Below are positions 1 to 8,709 of a stretch of 64,000 nucleotides of DNA, piece by piece. The stretch's first letter is position 1. Every line of letters begins with the position of its first letter. The stretch is taken from assembly GCA_963712055.1 (NCBI GenBank), contig CAVQGN010000008.1, positions 1 to 64,000 of the forward strand. Reading direction: 5' to 3'. The position numbers and the translations under genes are program-made. The notes below the pieces were generated by a model. The model worked only from the letters and a program-made list of their open reading frames with translations, ran no database searches and had not been told where the DNA came from. The DNA is from JAHBVL01 sp963712055 (GTDB lineage: Bacteria > Chloroflexota > Chloroflexia > Thermomicrobiales > UBA6265).

Positions 1-56
1 ACAACCGAATATAGACACATTCTGTCCATCCTGTCTATCCCTGTTAATCGCCTCCC

Positions 57-179
57 CTAGCGACAAACCCGCCAAACCATGACACTATCCCCTCAACGGA
101 TTGAAACGACCGGAAAGGGTTTGCGTGTGGAACCGCTGCGGACTGCTATCGTCGGGTGCGGGGGGATGGGGCGTCGTCA
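57..179 (+). repeat. 123-bp direct repeat, copy 1 (5' fragment of Gfo/Idh gene)
   Basis: Identical by eye to 1674-1796. It contains the start codon (ATG at 79) and first 33 or so codons of the dehydrogenase whose longer copy starts at 1696. After position 179 the similarity ends and unrelated sequence follows, so this is an orphan 5' gene fragment. Both copies are preceded by a related 'ctgtccat...tccctgt' motif (about 25-48 and 1523-1550), so the duplicated unit may be larger than the exact repeat. Confidence 0.9.
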
Positions 180-256
180 TCCAACATGTTCCGTTACGGG
201 TTGATCGAAGCTCCCGATATTGTTGACCCTGCTTGAACCGTGCCATCCTTGCTTCT

Positions 257-730
257 TCAGGAGCTGCATTCATCACTATGCTGGTGGCTAAGCCACCATT
301 CTTCAAGCTCCACTATCACCTCTCGCATCGTGGGCCAGCGGTCACGACCGATCCACTCCGGATCGCGTGACTCCTTCCCCGTTTCATCGAATACGTGCTT
401 GTGATGATTGTCGACGTGCCCGGCGCGGCCATAACCATGGGCATTGTCATATCGAAAGAGCGGCCGCGAGCCCTCGCCAGCTATGCCTGCATGGTACTTG
501 TATTTGCTTGTTCGAACCTGATTACGTTCATTCAACTCAAGGATCTTGCGTACGTCAAGATAGATGCCATCTTGACAACGTAGCCGTCCCGAAACTGTCA
601 CAGTGTCGGGACCCGCTATAGCAATGATCACACCGTCGTCGAGTATGAAATGTTCGAAATCGCTCAGGCAGGAGAAGTGAATCCCGATATAGTGTTCGAG
701 ATCATTCCAGCCATGCCGGTCAGCTGGCAA
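257..730 (-). CDS. TumE-like toxin (DUF6516 family)
   Basis: A 157-residue protein resembling the TumE/DUF6516 toxin family. The visible signature is the segment FRYDNAHGYG followed by NHHKHVF in the second half, matching the family's conserved arginine-tyrosine-asparagine and His-rich motifs. The first half (DDGVIIAI, then GRLRC and DGIYLDV) fits the beta-strand core of these proteins. The start is a TTG at 730 lying inside the last codons of the upstream antitoxin-like gene, an overlap of 11 bases that suggests translational coupling. The gene pair lies inside the interval between two copies of a 123-bp direct repeat. The toxic activity of the family is known only in outline; function here is inferred from family and neighbour. 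Confidence 0.72.
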   Translation of the reverse strand: MPADRHGWNDLEHYIGIHFSCLSDFEHFILDDGVIIAIAGPDTVTVSGRLRCQDGIYLDVRKILELNERNQVRTSKYKYHAGIAGEGSRPLFRYDNAHGYGRAGHVDNHHKHVFDETGKESRDPEWIGRDRWPTMREVIVELEEWWLSHQHSDECSS

Positions 731-980
731 CGACCTTAGCTCTCTGCAGCAGCTCGAAATCGATCAGCCAGTCGCAAACATCCTCGGTTTCTTCGATTCG
801 CCCATTTTCAATCGCCTCGCTGAGGTCCTCTGACGGGATTCCATACCGCTCTTCTTGGTTTTGAATGGCGACTTGAAGACGTTCGAGAATCGCAACGAAA
901 TCTGCAATCGTGTCCCGTTCATGTAGGAGTTTTTCTGCTTGTTGCTTCGCTGTGAGACGATGACTGCGAACTGCTACCAT
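720..980 (-). CDS. TumA-like antitoxin
   Basis: An 86-residue, charged, mostly helical protein directly upstream of and overlapping the TumE-like toxin. The start ATG at 980 is chosen because AAGGAGGGG lies a few bases before it, although the frame is open to 1292. The N-terminal part is rich in Lys, Gln and Glu, and the C-terminal part (residues 45-86) is acidic and ends in a helix that shares its last codons with the toxin start. Size, order and overlap fit the antitoxin of a type II pair. I recognise it mainly from its position, so the antitoxin assignment is inference. Confidence 0.6.
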   Translation of the reverse strand: MVAVRSHRLTAKQQAEKLLHERDTIADFVAILERLQVAIQNQEERYGIPSEDLSEAIENGRIEETEDVCDWLIDFELLQRAKVVAS

Positions 981-1272
981 CGTTCGCCCCTCCTTCAGAA
1001 AATCGAATTCATACCAGTGTACGACAACCTGGATTCGTTGGATCGCTTCAAACAAGGTCCTGCACTGCGCTCGTCGAAGGGACCCAGGGGCAAGGGATTT
1101 GGGGATTTGGGTCCCTCTCGATCCTCGATTCCGCCGAAACAGGCACGGCACCGGAGCAGATCGAAATGGCAATCCGGCAAGCCATCGAAAGAGGCTGGAC
1201 GACCTCAAACAAACTCCTCGGGGACAGCACCCGGCAGACCACAGCGTGTGCTCCGATGAGTCACCACCCTGC

Positions 1273-1302
1273 TTGACAAAAACAGAACGCATGTTCTATA
1301 TT
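1273..1302 (+). promoter_or_regulatory. sigma-70-like promoter with SOS-box-like operator
   Basis: TTGACA at 1273-1278 and TATATT at 1297-1302 are separated by 18 bases. The spacer holds AGAACGCATGTTCT (1284-1297), which fits the GAAC-N4-GTTC core of Gram-positive-type LexA operators. A repressor bound here would cover the promoter. No plausible gene starts in the next 390 bases, so the promoter looks orphaned, perhaps by the rearrangement that produced the flanking direct repeats. Confidence 0.5.
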
Positions 1303-1673
1303 GTCCTCAAGCGGCACAGCGAGTAGGACTGCGGGGGCACCGCCCCGCAGGGTGGTCCGGCAGCCATATCTCCTGCTCGGGCTGGTTACCCGTCATCCAC
1401 ACTCGGCGCCGAATCCCGGAACTTCCCTCTTTCTCAAACTCCTTCCCCCGCGCACGGGGGAAGGCTGGGATGGGGGTAAATTCGCCATGGTCGATTCCGC
1501 CGCCACAATCGAATAAACGAAATCCTGTCCATCCCGTTCATCCCTGTCCACGATAGAAAAAGCCCCTTACCCCTTTTAAAGGGGCAAGGGGTTTGGGGAT
1601 TGGGGTTACACCCGCAAGGAGCTGGGGATTGGGGTCTTCTCCCGCCAAGGGGCTTTGGGATTAGGTGCCCCCG
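1303..1673. other. non-coding, short G-rich/C-rich intergenic repeats
   Basis: No convincing gene. It holds an inverted C/G stretch around 1441-1465 (ccttccccc...gggggaagg), a 'ctgtccatcc...catccctgt' motif (about 1523-1550) related to one at 25-48, and a G-rich tract at 1573-1668 with repeated 'ggggattgggg'. These look like remnants of dispersed intergenic repeats. Confidence 0.5.
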
Positions 1674-1796
1674 CTAGCGACAAACCCGCCAAACCATGAC
1701 ACTATCCCCTCAACGGATTGAAACGACCGGAAAGGGTTTGCGTGTGGAACCGCTGCGGACTGCTATCGTCGGGTGCGGGGGGATGGGGCGTCGTCA
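1674..1796 (+). repeat. 123-bp direct repeat, copy 2
   Basis: Second copy of the 57-179 sequence. Here it is continuous with the rest of the Gfo/Idh/MocA gene that starts at 1696. The 1617-bp offset encloses the TumE/TumA pair and the SOS-like promoter. Confidence 0.9.
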
Positions 1797-3005
1797 CCTG
1801 GCCGGACTCGGGGAACTGAAATCGAACGCGCTCGACGTCATCGATCTGGTCGCGGTCTGCGATCTCAACAGCCAGAACGCGGAGGATCTCGCCGATGAAG
1901 CGGCCGCGCTCCTCGGCAAACGTCCAGCGGTGTTCAGCGATCTGGCCACCATGGTCCAGGAAACGGACGGGCTCGAAGCGGCCGATTGCACCACCGATTC
2001 GGGGTCGCATCACACGGTCGCGGCCGCTCTCCTCGATCTCGGTCTCCACACCCTCTGCGAAAAACCGCTCGCGCTCACCATCCGCGGCTGCCAGCAGATC
2101 ATCGCCGCCGCCGACCGCTCCGGCAAAAAACTCTCGGTCGCGGAAAACTACCGTCGCGATCCGATCAACCGGCTCGTCCGGGCGCTCCTCGACGATGGCG
2201 CGATCGGCGAACGCCAGTTCATCATGGAAACGACGATTGGGGGTCGCGACCAGATCTTCATCACCCCCTGGCGCCACCAGAAGACGACCGGCACGATCAC
2301 CCTCGACGCCGGGGTCCACAACGCCGATATCCTCCAGTACTACTTCGGCGATGCCGAATCGGCGTTCGGGTTGAGTCGGCTCTATCACCCGGAGCGGGTC
2401 GCGGGCGACACCGCCGGTCCGGGCGGGTTCTACGAAAAATGGGCCGCCGCGCTGCCATCCGACGATCACCGCCACCGGTGAGGACGCGATTTTCGGGTTG
2501 ATCACGTTCGAAAATGGCACCATCGGGCAATGGGTCCAGCATCACGCCGGTCATGGCGCACCCCGTCGGGCAGCGTCTCGTCTTCGGCACCACCGGGTCG
2601 ATCACCGCTCCCGGCGACCGCAACGGCCGCCCGGTCGTGCTCCATCTCGATTCGGGCGAAACGATCAGCGACGGCGCGATCCTCGACCATGCGCCGAGCT
2701 ACGGGCTCGATCATGTCGGCGCGACCCTCTTCGGCGGCGAGCGTCCCTGGACCTACGACTTCACCTTCGCCGAAACCGACCGCAAACTGCTGGCCATCGA
2801 ATATGCCGAACTGGCCGAATGTGTCCGCAACGACACGGAGCCAGAGGTCGATGGCGCGGTCGCGATGCGGGCGATCGCGCTGGTCTATGCCCTCTTCGAA
2901 TCGCAGGTGGCGGGTCGGCCGGTTTCTATCGAGGAGGTCGAATCTGGCCAGGTCGATGCCTACCAGGCGGAGATCGATCGCCACCACGGGTTGCTCCCGG
3001 CATGA
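1696..3005 (+). pseudogene. Gfo/Idh/MocA family oxidoreductase, two frame interruptions
   Basis: Encodes an NAD(P)-dependent dehydrogenase of the Gfo/Idh/MocA family, typically acting on sugars or inositols. The N-terminal Rossmann motif VGCGGMGRRH, the CEKPLAL motif and the C-terminal domain (DAGVHNAD) are clear. The frame from 1696 ends at 2481. The continuation (GEDAIFGLITFENG) is in the next frame from about 2460, and the rest (VGQRLVFGTTGS to the stop at 3005) is in the third frame from about 2560. Each change equals one extra base, the second in a run of four C. Joined, the product is about 435 residues, normal for the family. The stop overlaps the next start (ATGA). Either two sequencing insertions or a decayed gene. 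Confidence 0.82.
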
Positions 3006-3846
3006 AGCTCGCCTACTCGACCTGGGGAATGCAAACCGTGCCGATCGAGGTTTCGGTGCCACACTGCGCCGCGCTCGGGTTCGATGGTCTCGAGATGGCG
3101 GTCATCCCCGGCTGGACAACCGATGCCGCCACGATGACCGCGGCTGATCGTCGCCATATCCGCAAACTCTACGACGACCACGATCTCGACTTGAGCGGTC
3201 TCTCGGGCAACGTCCAGTTGATGGCGCCGGATGTGAGACGAGCGCGAAGGCGAAATGGTGAAGTTCCGCTCCTATCTCGATCTCGCCAGCGAATTGCAGC
3301 TCCCCGGCGAGCAGATGATCGTCACCACCACCAGTGGCGGCAATCCCGCCGACTGGCTGGCAAACCGGAACGAGATCGCCGATCGGCTCGGTCTCCTGGC
3401 GAACCATGCCGCCAGTCGCGGGGTCCGGGTTGGGATCGAACCGCATGTGTCGACCTCGCTCCGCAAACCAGATCAGGCGATCTGGATGCTCGACCAGGTC
3501 GAGCAACGACGCGCTGGTGATCCATTTCGACATCAGCCATTTCAACGTCCAGGGGATCCCGATGGAGGAATCGATCGCCGCGCTCGGCGGGATCAGCGCC
3601 CACACCCATATCAAGGACGAACGCGGCGTCGATCCCGATTTCGCCTTTCTGATTCCGGGTGAGGGCGAGATGGACTATCCCCGCTACCTCACCCTGATGG
3701 ATGAAGCCGGGTACGACGGTCCGATCGTGGTCGAGATCAGTCTGATGGTCCAGTCCCGCCCCGACTACGACCCCCTGGCCGCTGCGGAGCAGTCCTACCG
3801 GGTCGTCAGCGCGGCGTTCGAAACAGCGGGCTTGCCACGGTCGTGA
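3002..3846 (+). pseudogene. sugar phosphate isomerase/epimerase (xylose-isomerase-like TIM barrel), two frame interruptions
   Basis: Starts at ATG 3002 overlapping the dehydrogenase stop. The N-terminus (KLAYSTWGMQ, then GFDGLEMAVIPGW) and later segments (GIEPHV, HFDISHFN, AHTHIKDERG, VVEIS) match the TIM-barrel sugar isomerase/epimerase family with its metal-binding Glu, Asp and His residues. The frame changes near 3235 and again near 3503, each equal to one inserted base. Joined, it is about 280 residues, a normal length. Pairing with a Gfo/Idh enzyme is typical of cyclitol or uncommon sugar catabolism. Both genes are interrupted in the same way, so the operon may be decayed, or this stretch may hold assembly errors. 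Confidence 0.78.
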
Positions 3847-4481
3847 GTGACCGGGTCGAGACACCAGAAGTCGAAATCCATACGAGCCCTGCATATCGGC
3901 GGGCGCTCTGGATCGTGGTGGCGCTCAATGTCGGCTATGGTGTCGTCGAAATCGTCGGTGGTTTCCTGGCTGATTCGCAAGCGCTGAAAGCGGATGCGCT
4001 CGATTTTCTCGGTGATGGACTAATCACCGGTCTCGGGATCGTTGCAATTGGCTGGGGGCTCGTCTGGCGTGCTCGTGCTGCGCTGATCCAGGGCGTTTTT
4101 CTCGGCGGACTGGGCCTTTGGGTGCTGATCTCGACCCTCCTGCGCATTAGTGGCGGACACGAACCGGAGGCCGAATTGATGGGCCTGTTCGGGCTGATCG
4201 CTCTGGTCGTAAACCTCCTCTCCGCCTGGGTCCTTATCCCGTTCCGGGAAGGCGACGCCAATGTCCGCGCGGTTTGGCTGTTCACTCGCAACGATGCGAT
4301 CGGGAATATGGCCGTCGTCGCGGCAGCGGTCGTTGTGGCACTGATTGGAAACGGGTGGCCTGACCTGCTGGTCGCGTTTGCGATCTCCGCGCTCTTTCTG
4401 CAGTCATCGGTCGGTATCATTCGGGCTGCTCGCCGCGAATTGCAGCCGGAACGAGAACGAGGTCAGTCGAGTTCAGCATGA
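3843..4481 (+). CDS. CDF-like cation efflux protein, membrane domain only
   Basis: A 212-residue membrane protein with about six hydrophobic helices, matching the transmembrane domain of cation diffusion facilitators. The helix-2 site is seen as ADALDFLGDG and the helix-5 site as RNDAIGN, so the usual His of each HxxxD metal site is replaced while the Asp remains. The cytoplasmic C-terminal domain (about 80 residues) present in most CDF transporters is missing. The GTG start at 3843 overlaps the upstream stop (GTGA). Substrate cannot be told. A separate, badly decayed CDF remnant lies at 63.5 kb. Confidence 0.72.
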   Translation: MSDRVETPEVEIHTSPAYRRALWIVVALNVGYGVVEIVGGFLADSQALKADALDFLGDGLITGLGIVAIGWGLVWRARAALIQGVFLGGLGLWVLISTLLRISGGHEPEAELMGLFGLIALVVNLLSAWVLIPFREGDANVRAVWLFTRNDAIGNMAVVAAAVVVALIGNGWPDLLVAFAISALFLQSSVGIIRAARRELQPERERGQSSSA

Positions 4482-4503
4482 TACGGCAATTTGGTAACCT
4501 CCA

Positions 4504-5964
4504 ATGACAAGAACACTGATCAGGGGTCGATGGGTGGTCGGCTGCGAAAACGATGGGCACTTTCTCCTCGAACATGGCGAAGTCGTCTACGAGGGCAACC
4601 GGATCGTGTTTGTCGGGCGGGGGTATGCGGAAGCGGTCGATCACATCATCGATGCCGGCGAAGCGGTGATCGGACCGGGGTTCGTCGATCTCGACGCCCT
4701 TTTCGATCTTGATACCACCGTTCTTGGGTTCGACCATCATCCCGGCTGGAAAATGGGTCGGATCTGGGCGGCGGATTATGTCGCGCAGGGTCCACGCGAT
4801 GTCTATACCGCAGAGGAAGAAGCCTTTCAGCACGACTACGCGCTGGCCCAACTCCTTCTCCACGGGATCACGACGGCCCTGCCGATCCGCTCGATTCTCT
4901 ACCGGGAATGGGCGGAGACCTACGATGAAAACGCCCGCGCCGCCGAGGGAGCGGAAAGGCTCGGCATCCGTCTCTATCTCGGACCGTCGTATCGCACCGG
5001 TTTGCCGATGGTCGCCGAGTCTGGCGCGATCACGATGCACTGGAATGTCGAACGTGGAATGGAGGGGCTGAGCGAAGCGATCCGATTCGTCCAGGATTTC
5101 GATGGCAGGGCGAACGATCGGATTCGCGGGTTTCTCCAGCCGGACCGGATCGAAGGCTGTACCGACAATCTCCTGATCGAAACGGCGAAAGCGGGAGCGG
5201 CCCTCGGTTGCCCGGTGCGCTTGCACTGTTGCCAGGGCGTCCTGGAACTCGAAATCGTCGAAAATCGGTGGGGTAAAAGGTCGCTGCAGGTGCTGGAGGA
5301 TCTCGGTTTTCTCGACATCGCACCGCTGCTGCCCCATGGCAATCTGCTCGGAGGGATGCAACCGACACCTGAAACGATCGAGGAAGATCTCGATCTGCTG
5401 GCCGGGTCCGGTTCAACGGTGGTCCACTGCCCGCTGGTCATTGCTCGCCACGGCGACATCCTCCGTTCGTTTTCGTCATACCGGGATCATGGCATCCAGA
5501 TTGGTCTCGGCACGGATACCTTTCCACCTGATATGTTCCTGAATATGCATCTCGGCGCGATGAACTCACGGATCGCCGAGGGATCGATGCGCACGAGCGC
5601 CGCTGATCTCTACACGGCTGCCACGATCGGCGGCGCAAACGCGCTCCGTCGGCCTGATCTGGGTCGGCTCGAACCGGGTGCCTTGGCCGATATCGTGGTG
5701 TTCGATCTGACCAACCCATTTCTGGGTCAGGTGTTCGATCCGATCCAGACGATGGTGCTCAGCGGCAGCGGGAGGGATGTCCGGATGGTCATCGTGGACG
5801 GAAGGATCGTGGTCGAGGATGGCATGATTCCGGGTGTCGATATGGAAGCGTGGCATCATCGGTCGCAGGTTCAGTTCCAGAAACAGATCGAATCAACCCC
5901 GGAACGCGCTCTCGGCCATCCTTCGCTCGACGATCTCTTTCCACCTTCGTTTCCGTTAAGGTAG
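4504..5964 (+). CDS. amidohydrolase family protein (chlorohydrolase/deaminase-like) with altered first metal motif
   Basis: A 486-residue protein with the amidohydrolase layout: an N-terminal beta-sandwich strand, a TIM barrel, and the C-terminal return of the sandwich (GALADIVVFDL). The later metal and catalytic positions are visible: RLHCCQG, LLPHGNLLG and the GLGTDTFPPDM aspartate. The usual HxH after strand 1 is missing; the equivalent segment reads GFVDLDALFDLD. This suggests a subgroup with a different metal site, or loss of the canonical mononuclear chemistry. It lies 22 bases after the CDF-like gene and 4 bases before the next gene, so a shared transcript is likely. Substrate unknown. 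Confidence 0.78.
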   Translation: MTRTLIRGRWVVGCENDGHFLLEHGEVVYEGNRIVFVGRGYAEAVDHIIDAGEAVIGPGFVDLDALFDLDTTVLGFDHHPGWKMGRIWAADYVAQGPRDVYTAEEEAFQHDYALAQLLLHGITTALPIRSILYREWAETYDENARAAEGAERLGIRLYLGPSYRTGLPMVAESGAITMHWNVERGMEGLSEAIRFVQDFDGRANDRIRGFLQPDRIEGCTDNLLIETAKAGAALGCPVRLHCCQGVLELEIVENRWGKRSLQVLEDLGFLDIAPLLPHGNLLGGMQPTPETIEEDLDLLAGSGSTVVHCPLVIARHGDILRSFSSYRDHGIQIGLGTDTFPPDMFLNMHLGAMNSRIAEGSMRTSAADLYTAATIGGANALRRPDLGRLEPGALADIVVFDLTNPFLGQVFDPIQTMVLSGSGRDVRMVIVDGRIVVEDGMIPGVDMEAWHHRSQVQFQKQIESTPERALGHPSLDDLFPPSFPLR

Positions 5965-5968
5965 AGCC

Positions 5969-6799
5969 ATGAACTCCCCGGAACCTGGAATCTCGCCGAT
6001 CGAAGTCGTTACTCACCCGCTTCGGGCTCGAATAGCGCGGGTTGCCGAACGGCAGACCCTCAGTTCAGGGCTGATCCGAATCACGGTGAGTGGCGACGAT
6101 CTCGCCGACTTCGTTTCCCTCGACGCCAGCGACGACATGAAACTGATCATTCCCTACCCCGATCAGGATCTGCCAGATATGCCGGTGATAGTCGATGGCC
6201 GCCAAGTCTGGTCGGAGGGGATCCGACCGCCGATCCGACGGGAGTACACCCCGCGGTCTTTCGATCCTGTCGCGCGGACGGTGACGATTGATTTCGTCGT
6301 TCATGGCGACGGCCCTGCGTCCGCCTGGGCGGACACCGCGGAAATCGGACGGGCAATCGGGATCGTGGGGCCAAAGCGGTCGAGACTCGTGCGTGCAGAG
6401 TTCGACTGGTTCCTGATGATCGGCGACGAAACCGGTCTCCCCTCGATCGCACGGCGGCTGGAGGAGATGGCCCCCGGCAAACGCGCGGTCGCGATTGTCG
6501 AGGTCAATCAACCTGAAAACGAACAGCGGATAGAAACCGCTGCCGACGCGAACATTGTCTGGGCACATCGCAACGGAGTCCCGGCCGGGCAGAGCCACGC
6601 ACTCGAAGAAGCTTTGCGGAGCACGATCTTCCCGAATGGGGAGTATTTCGTCTGGGCTGGCAGTGAAGCGACGACGCTCAAACCAATCCGCCGACACTTG
6701 CTCGATGAACGCGGCGCCCGAACCGAGTGGTCACGGGTCACCGGGCATTGGAAGACCGGTGTGAGCGAATACGATCATCACGAATCGCTCGCGGACTGA
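5969..6799 (+). CDS. siderophore-interacting protein (FAD-binding ferric-siderophore reductase)
   Basis: A 276-residue SIP/ViuB-type flavoprotein that reduces imported ferric siderophores in the cytoplasm. The FAD-binding motif is REYTPRSF near residue 91, followed by DFVVHGDGPASAWA, which binds the flavin. The NAD(P)H-binding C-terminal half has IGDETGLPSI, the FVWAGSEATT motif and the terminal GHWKTGVSEYDHH characteristic of the family. The length is standard. It starts just after the amidohydrolase stop, so it is probably cotranscribed, though no siderophore transporter is present in the window. Confidence 0.9.
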   Translation: MNSPEPGISPIEVVTHPLRARIARVAERQTLSSGLIRITVSGDDLADFVSLDASDDMKLIIPYPDQDLPDMPVIVDGRQVWSEGIRPPIRREYTPRSFDPVARTVTIDFVVHGDGPASAWADTAEIGRAIGIVGPKRSRLVRAEFDWFLMIGDETGLPSIARRLEEMAPGKRAVAIVEVNQPENEQRIETAADANIVWAHRNGVPAGQSHALEEALRSTIFPNGEYFVWAGSEATTLKPIRRHLLDERGARTEWSRVTGHWKTGVSEYDHHESLAD

Positions 6800-6815
6800 C
6801 CGGGAGTGTGGTCGG

Positions 6816-7169
6816 TTATCGCTGCAAGACCCTGTCTGCCACTAGCGAAACAAGACTGACAATCACCGCGCCGGCGAAAGCCGCCACCAGTCCATCGACG
6901 TTGAAATCGGATCCCAGGAACTCATCGGATATCCAACTCGCCAGCCAGAGACAGATGGTGTTGATGACCAACGCAAAGGCACCCAGTGTCACCGCCATCA
7001 GTGGCAACGAAATCAACTTGGCAATCGGCTTGATGGTGATATTGATCACCCCGAGCACCGCAGCAGTCAGTGCCAGTCCACCGAGATCATCACTCGTAAT
7101 ACCTGGGACAGCCCACGCGGCAACAAACAAACCGGCGGCAATTGCCGCCCATTGAATCAGCAAACTCAT
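6816..7169 (-). CDS. phage holin family 4 / YvlD-type membrane protein
   Basis: A 117-residue integral membrane protein with four predicted helices and the family features of the DUF360/YvlD 'mycobacterial phage holin superfamily IV': an N-terminal helix followed by ADDLGGL-like loop (here SDDLGGLAL), then LGVINITIKPIAKLISLPL. Members are common chromosomal proteins of unknown role and are not evidence of a prophage. The gene converges on the siderophore-interacting gene, leaving 16 bases between the stops. Confidence 0.8.
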   Translation of the reverse strand: MSLLIQWAAIAAGLFVAAWAVPGITSDDLGGLALTAAVLGVINITIKPIAKLISLPLMAVTLGAFALVINTICLWLASWISDEFLGSDFNVDGLVAAFAGAVIVSLVSLVADRVLQR

Positions 7170-7402
7170 TGCGAATAGACTCCGTTCCAGTCAACGCGCC
7201 ATTGTCGATTGATGCCAACAATCCTCGACATCGATCCCGGATATGACAACCCGGTTCAAGGGTGATGGTGAACCGCAATCGAACGCTCTGAAGTGTAGCG
7301 CTGCGCTCACCGTTGCTGGGCGGCCGGACCTGCTGCCAGTCGGAACTGAAATCAAGACCGAGAATGAGTTTCGTGCGACTCCGTCGAAACCATTCGGCAA
7401 GA

Positions 7403-8497
7403 CTAGAGTCTGATCACGCTCCGCAGGGTTTCGCCACGCTCCATCGCGTGGAACGCCTCTTCCGATTGGTCGAGAGAAATGACACGGGTCACCACTCGAT
7501 CGAGATCGAGTTGTCCTTGCGCGTACCAGCTGGCCAGTAACGGGAAGTCTCGGGTCGGCAGGCAATCGCCATACCACGAGATCTTGAGTGCACCACCTTT
7601 GTCGAAGTACTTGGCGATCGGGAGATTCAGCTCAGCTTGCTGATCAGCGACGCCAATGATGACGCAGGTGCCGGCGAGATCGCGACACCAGATCGCGGTT
7701 TCGATCGTTTCCGGTTTTCCGACGGCTTCAAACGATGCGTTGACGCCGTTCCCACCAGTGACGGCTTTGATCGCTTCGACCGGATCGCCATCGCGCGGGT
7801 TGACGAAATGGGTGGCGCCGAACTCCTTCGCCCATGCGAGTTTCTGCGGGTCGACGTCGACCGCGACGATCGTGGTGGCGCCAGCAAGGCGCGCTCCCAT
7901 GATGACCGACTGCCCCACTCCGCCACAGCCAATCACGGCGACTGCTTCGCCGGGTTGGACATTGGCGGAATACAACGCTGCGCCGACACCGGTCATGACG
8001 CCGCAACCAATCAGACTCATCTGCTCAGGCGGTAATCCTTCTGCAATCGGGATGCATTGGCGGGAATGAACGAGGGTGTGTGTGCAGAAGGTGCCAATAC
8101 CGAGAATCGGGGTCAGGGTGAGTCCATCATCGGTGGTCATCTTCTGGGAGGCATTGAGACTCGCTGAGCAGAGATGTGGCTTGCCGACCTGACAAAAACG
8201 GCAGAGTCCGCAGGGAGCGCGCCAAGCGAGGATGACATAGTCACCCGCTTTGACATTGGTGACATCGTCGCCGACTTCCTCGACGATTCCGCTTCCTTCG
8301 TGGCCGAGCAGGAACGGGAAGTAGTCGGTGCCGAAAACGCCATTCTTGGCGGAGAGATCGGTGTGGCACACACCACTGGCGAGGATGCGGACGAGCGCTT
8401 CACCGGGACCGGGTCGGGGAACGTTGAACTCCTCGACGACACCCGGTCCGTTGGGTTCGCGAGCGATAACACCTCTGGCTCGAATCGACTCTGCCAT
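7403..8497 (-). CDS. zinc-dependent alcohol dehydrogenase, S-(hydroxymethyl)mycothiol dehydrogenase-like
   Basis: A 364-residue medium-chain zinc alcohol dehydrogenase. The catalytic zinc ligands are in GVCHTDL and GHEGSGIVEEVG. The structural zinc cysteines are in CGLCRFCQVGKPHLC, and the NAD-binding motif is GCGGVGQ. The sequence NASQKM after the structural zinc and the C-terminal GGALKISWYGDCLP match mycothiol-dependent formaldehyde dehydrogenase (MscR/AdhE2) closely. The start at 8497 is chosen because AGGAG lies seven bases upstream; the frame is open to 8521. It would oxidise a formaldehyde-thiol adduct or a simple alcohol. Whether this organism makes mycothiol cannot be shown here, though a tandem GNAT protein like mycothiol synthase lies at 46.4 kb. 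Confidence 0.85.
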   Translation of the reverse strand: MAESIRARGVIAREPNGPGVVEEFNVPRPGPGEALVRILASGVCHTDLSAKNGVFGTDYFPFLLGHEGSGIVEEVGDDVTNVKAGDYVILAWRAPCGLCRFCQVGKPHLCSASLNASQKMTTDDGLTLTPILGIGTFCTHTLVHSRQCIPIAEGLPPEQMSLIGCGVMTGVGAALYSANVQPGEAVAVIGCGGVGQSVIMGARLAGATTIVAVDVDPQKLAWAKEFGATHFVNPRDGDPVEAIKAVTGGNGVNASFEAVGKPETIETAIWCRDLAGTCVIIGVADQQAELNLPIAKYFDKGGALKISWYGDCLPTRDFPLLASWYAQGQLDLDRVVTRVISLDQSEEAFHAMERGETLRSVIRL

Positions 8498-8709
8498 TTG
8501 CATGCTCCTGTCATGGGCCATCGAGAATGCGAAACATCAGCGCATTGCGATCGCTGGCGATGAGTATGTCGTGCTGGTGATTCTCATGCCCGTGAAGGAG
8601 GCTGTCAATGCACATGACGTGATTCCGACTGTGTCAAGGAATCCCCGCGGAATGTGCTCCGTCGCAGCATTCGACATTCACGCACCGAGATTCTTCGCGC
8701 TGTGCGGAC

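Noticed and set aside
1702..2523. 273-residue minus-strand frame
   Set aside because: Antisense to the Gfo/Idh gene, which has a clear family match.
4417..5361. 314-residue minus-strand frame
   Set aside because: Antisense to the amidohydrolase; Asp/Arg/Ile-rich shadow composition.
6816..7169. Holin evidence for a prophage near 7 kb
   Set aside because: The YvlD/holin IV family is a common chromosomal membrane protein, and no phage genes are adjacent.
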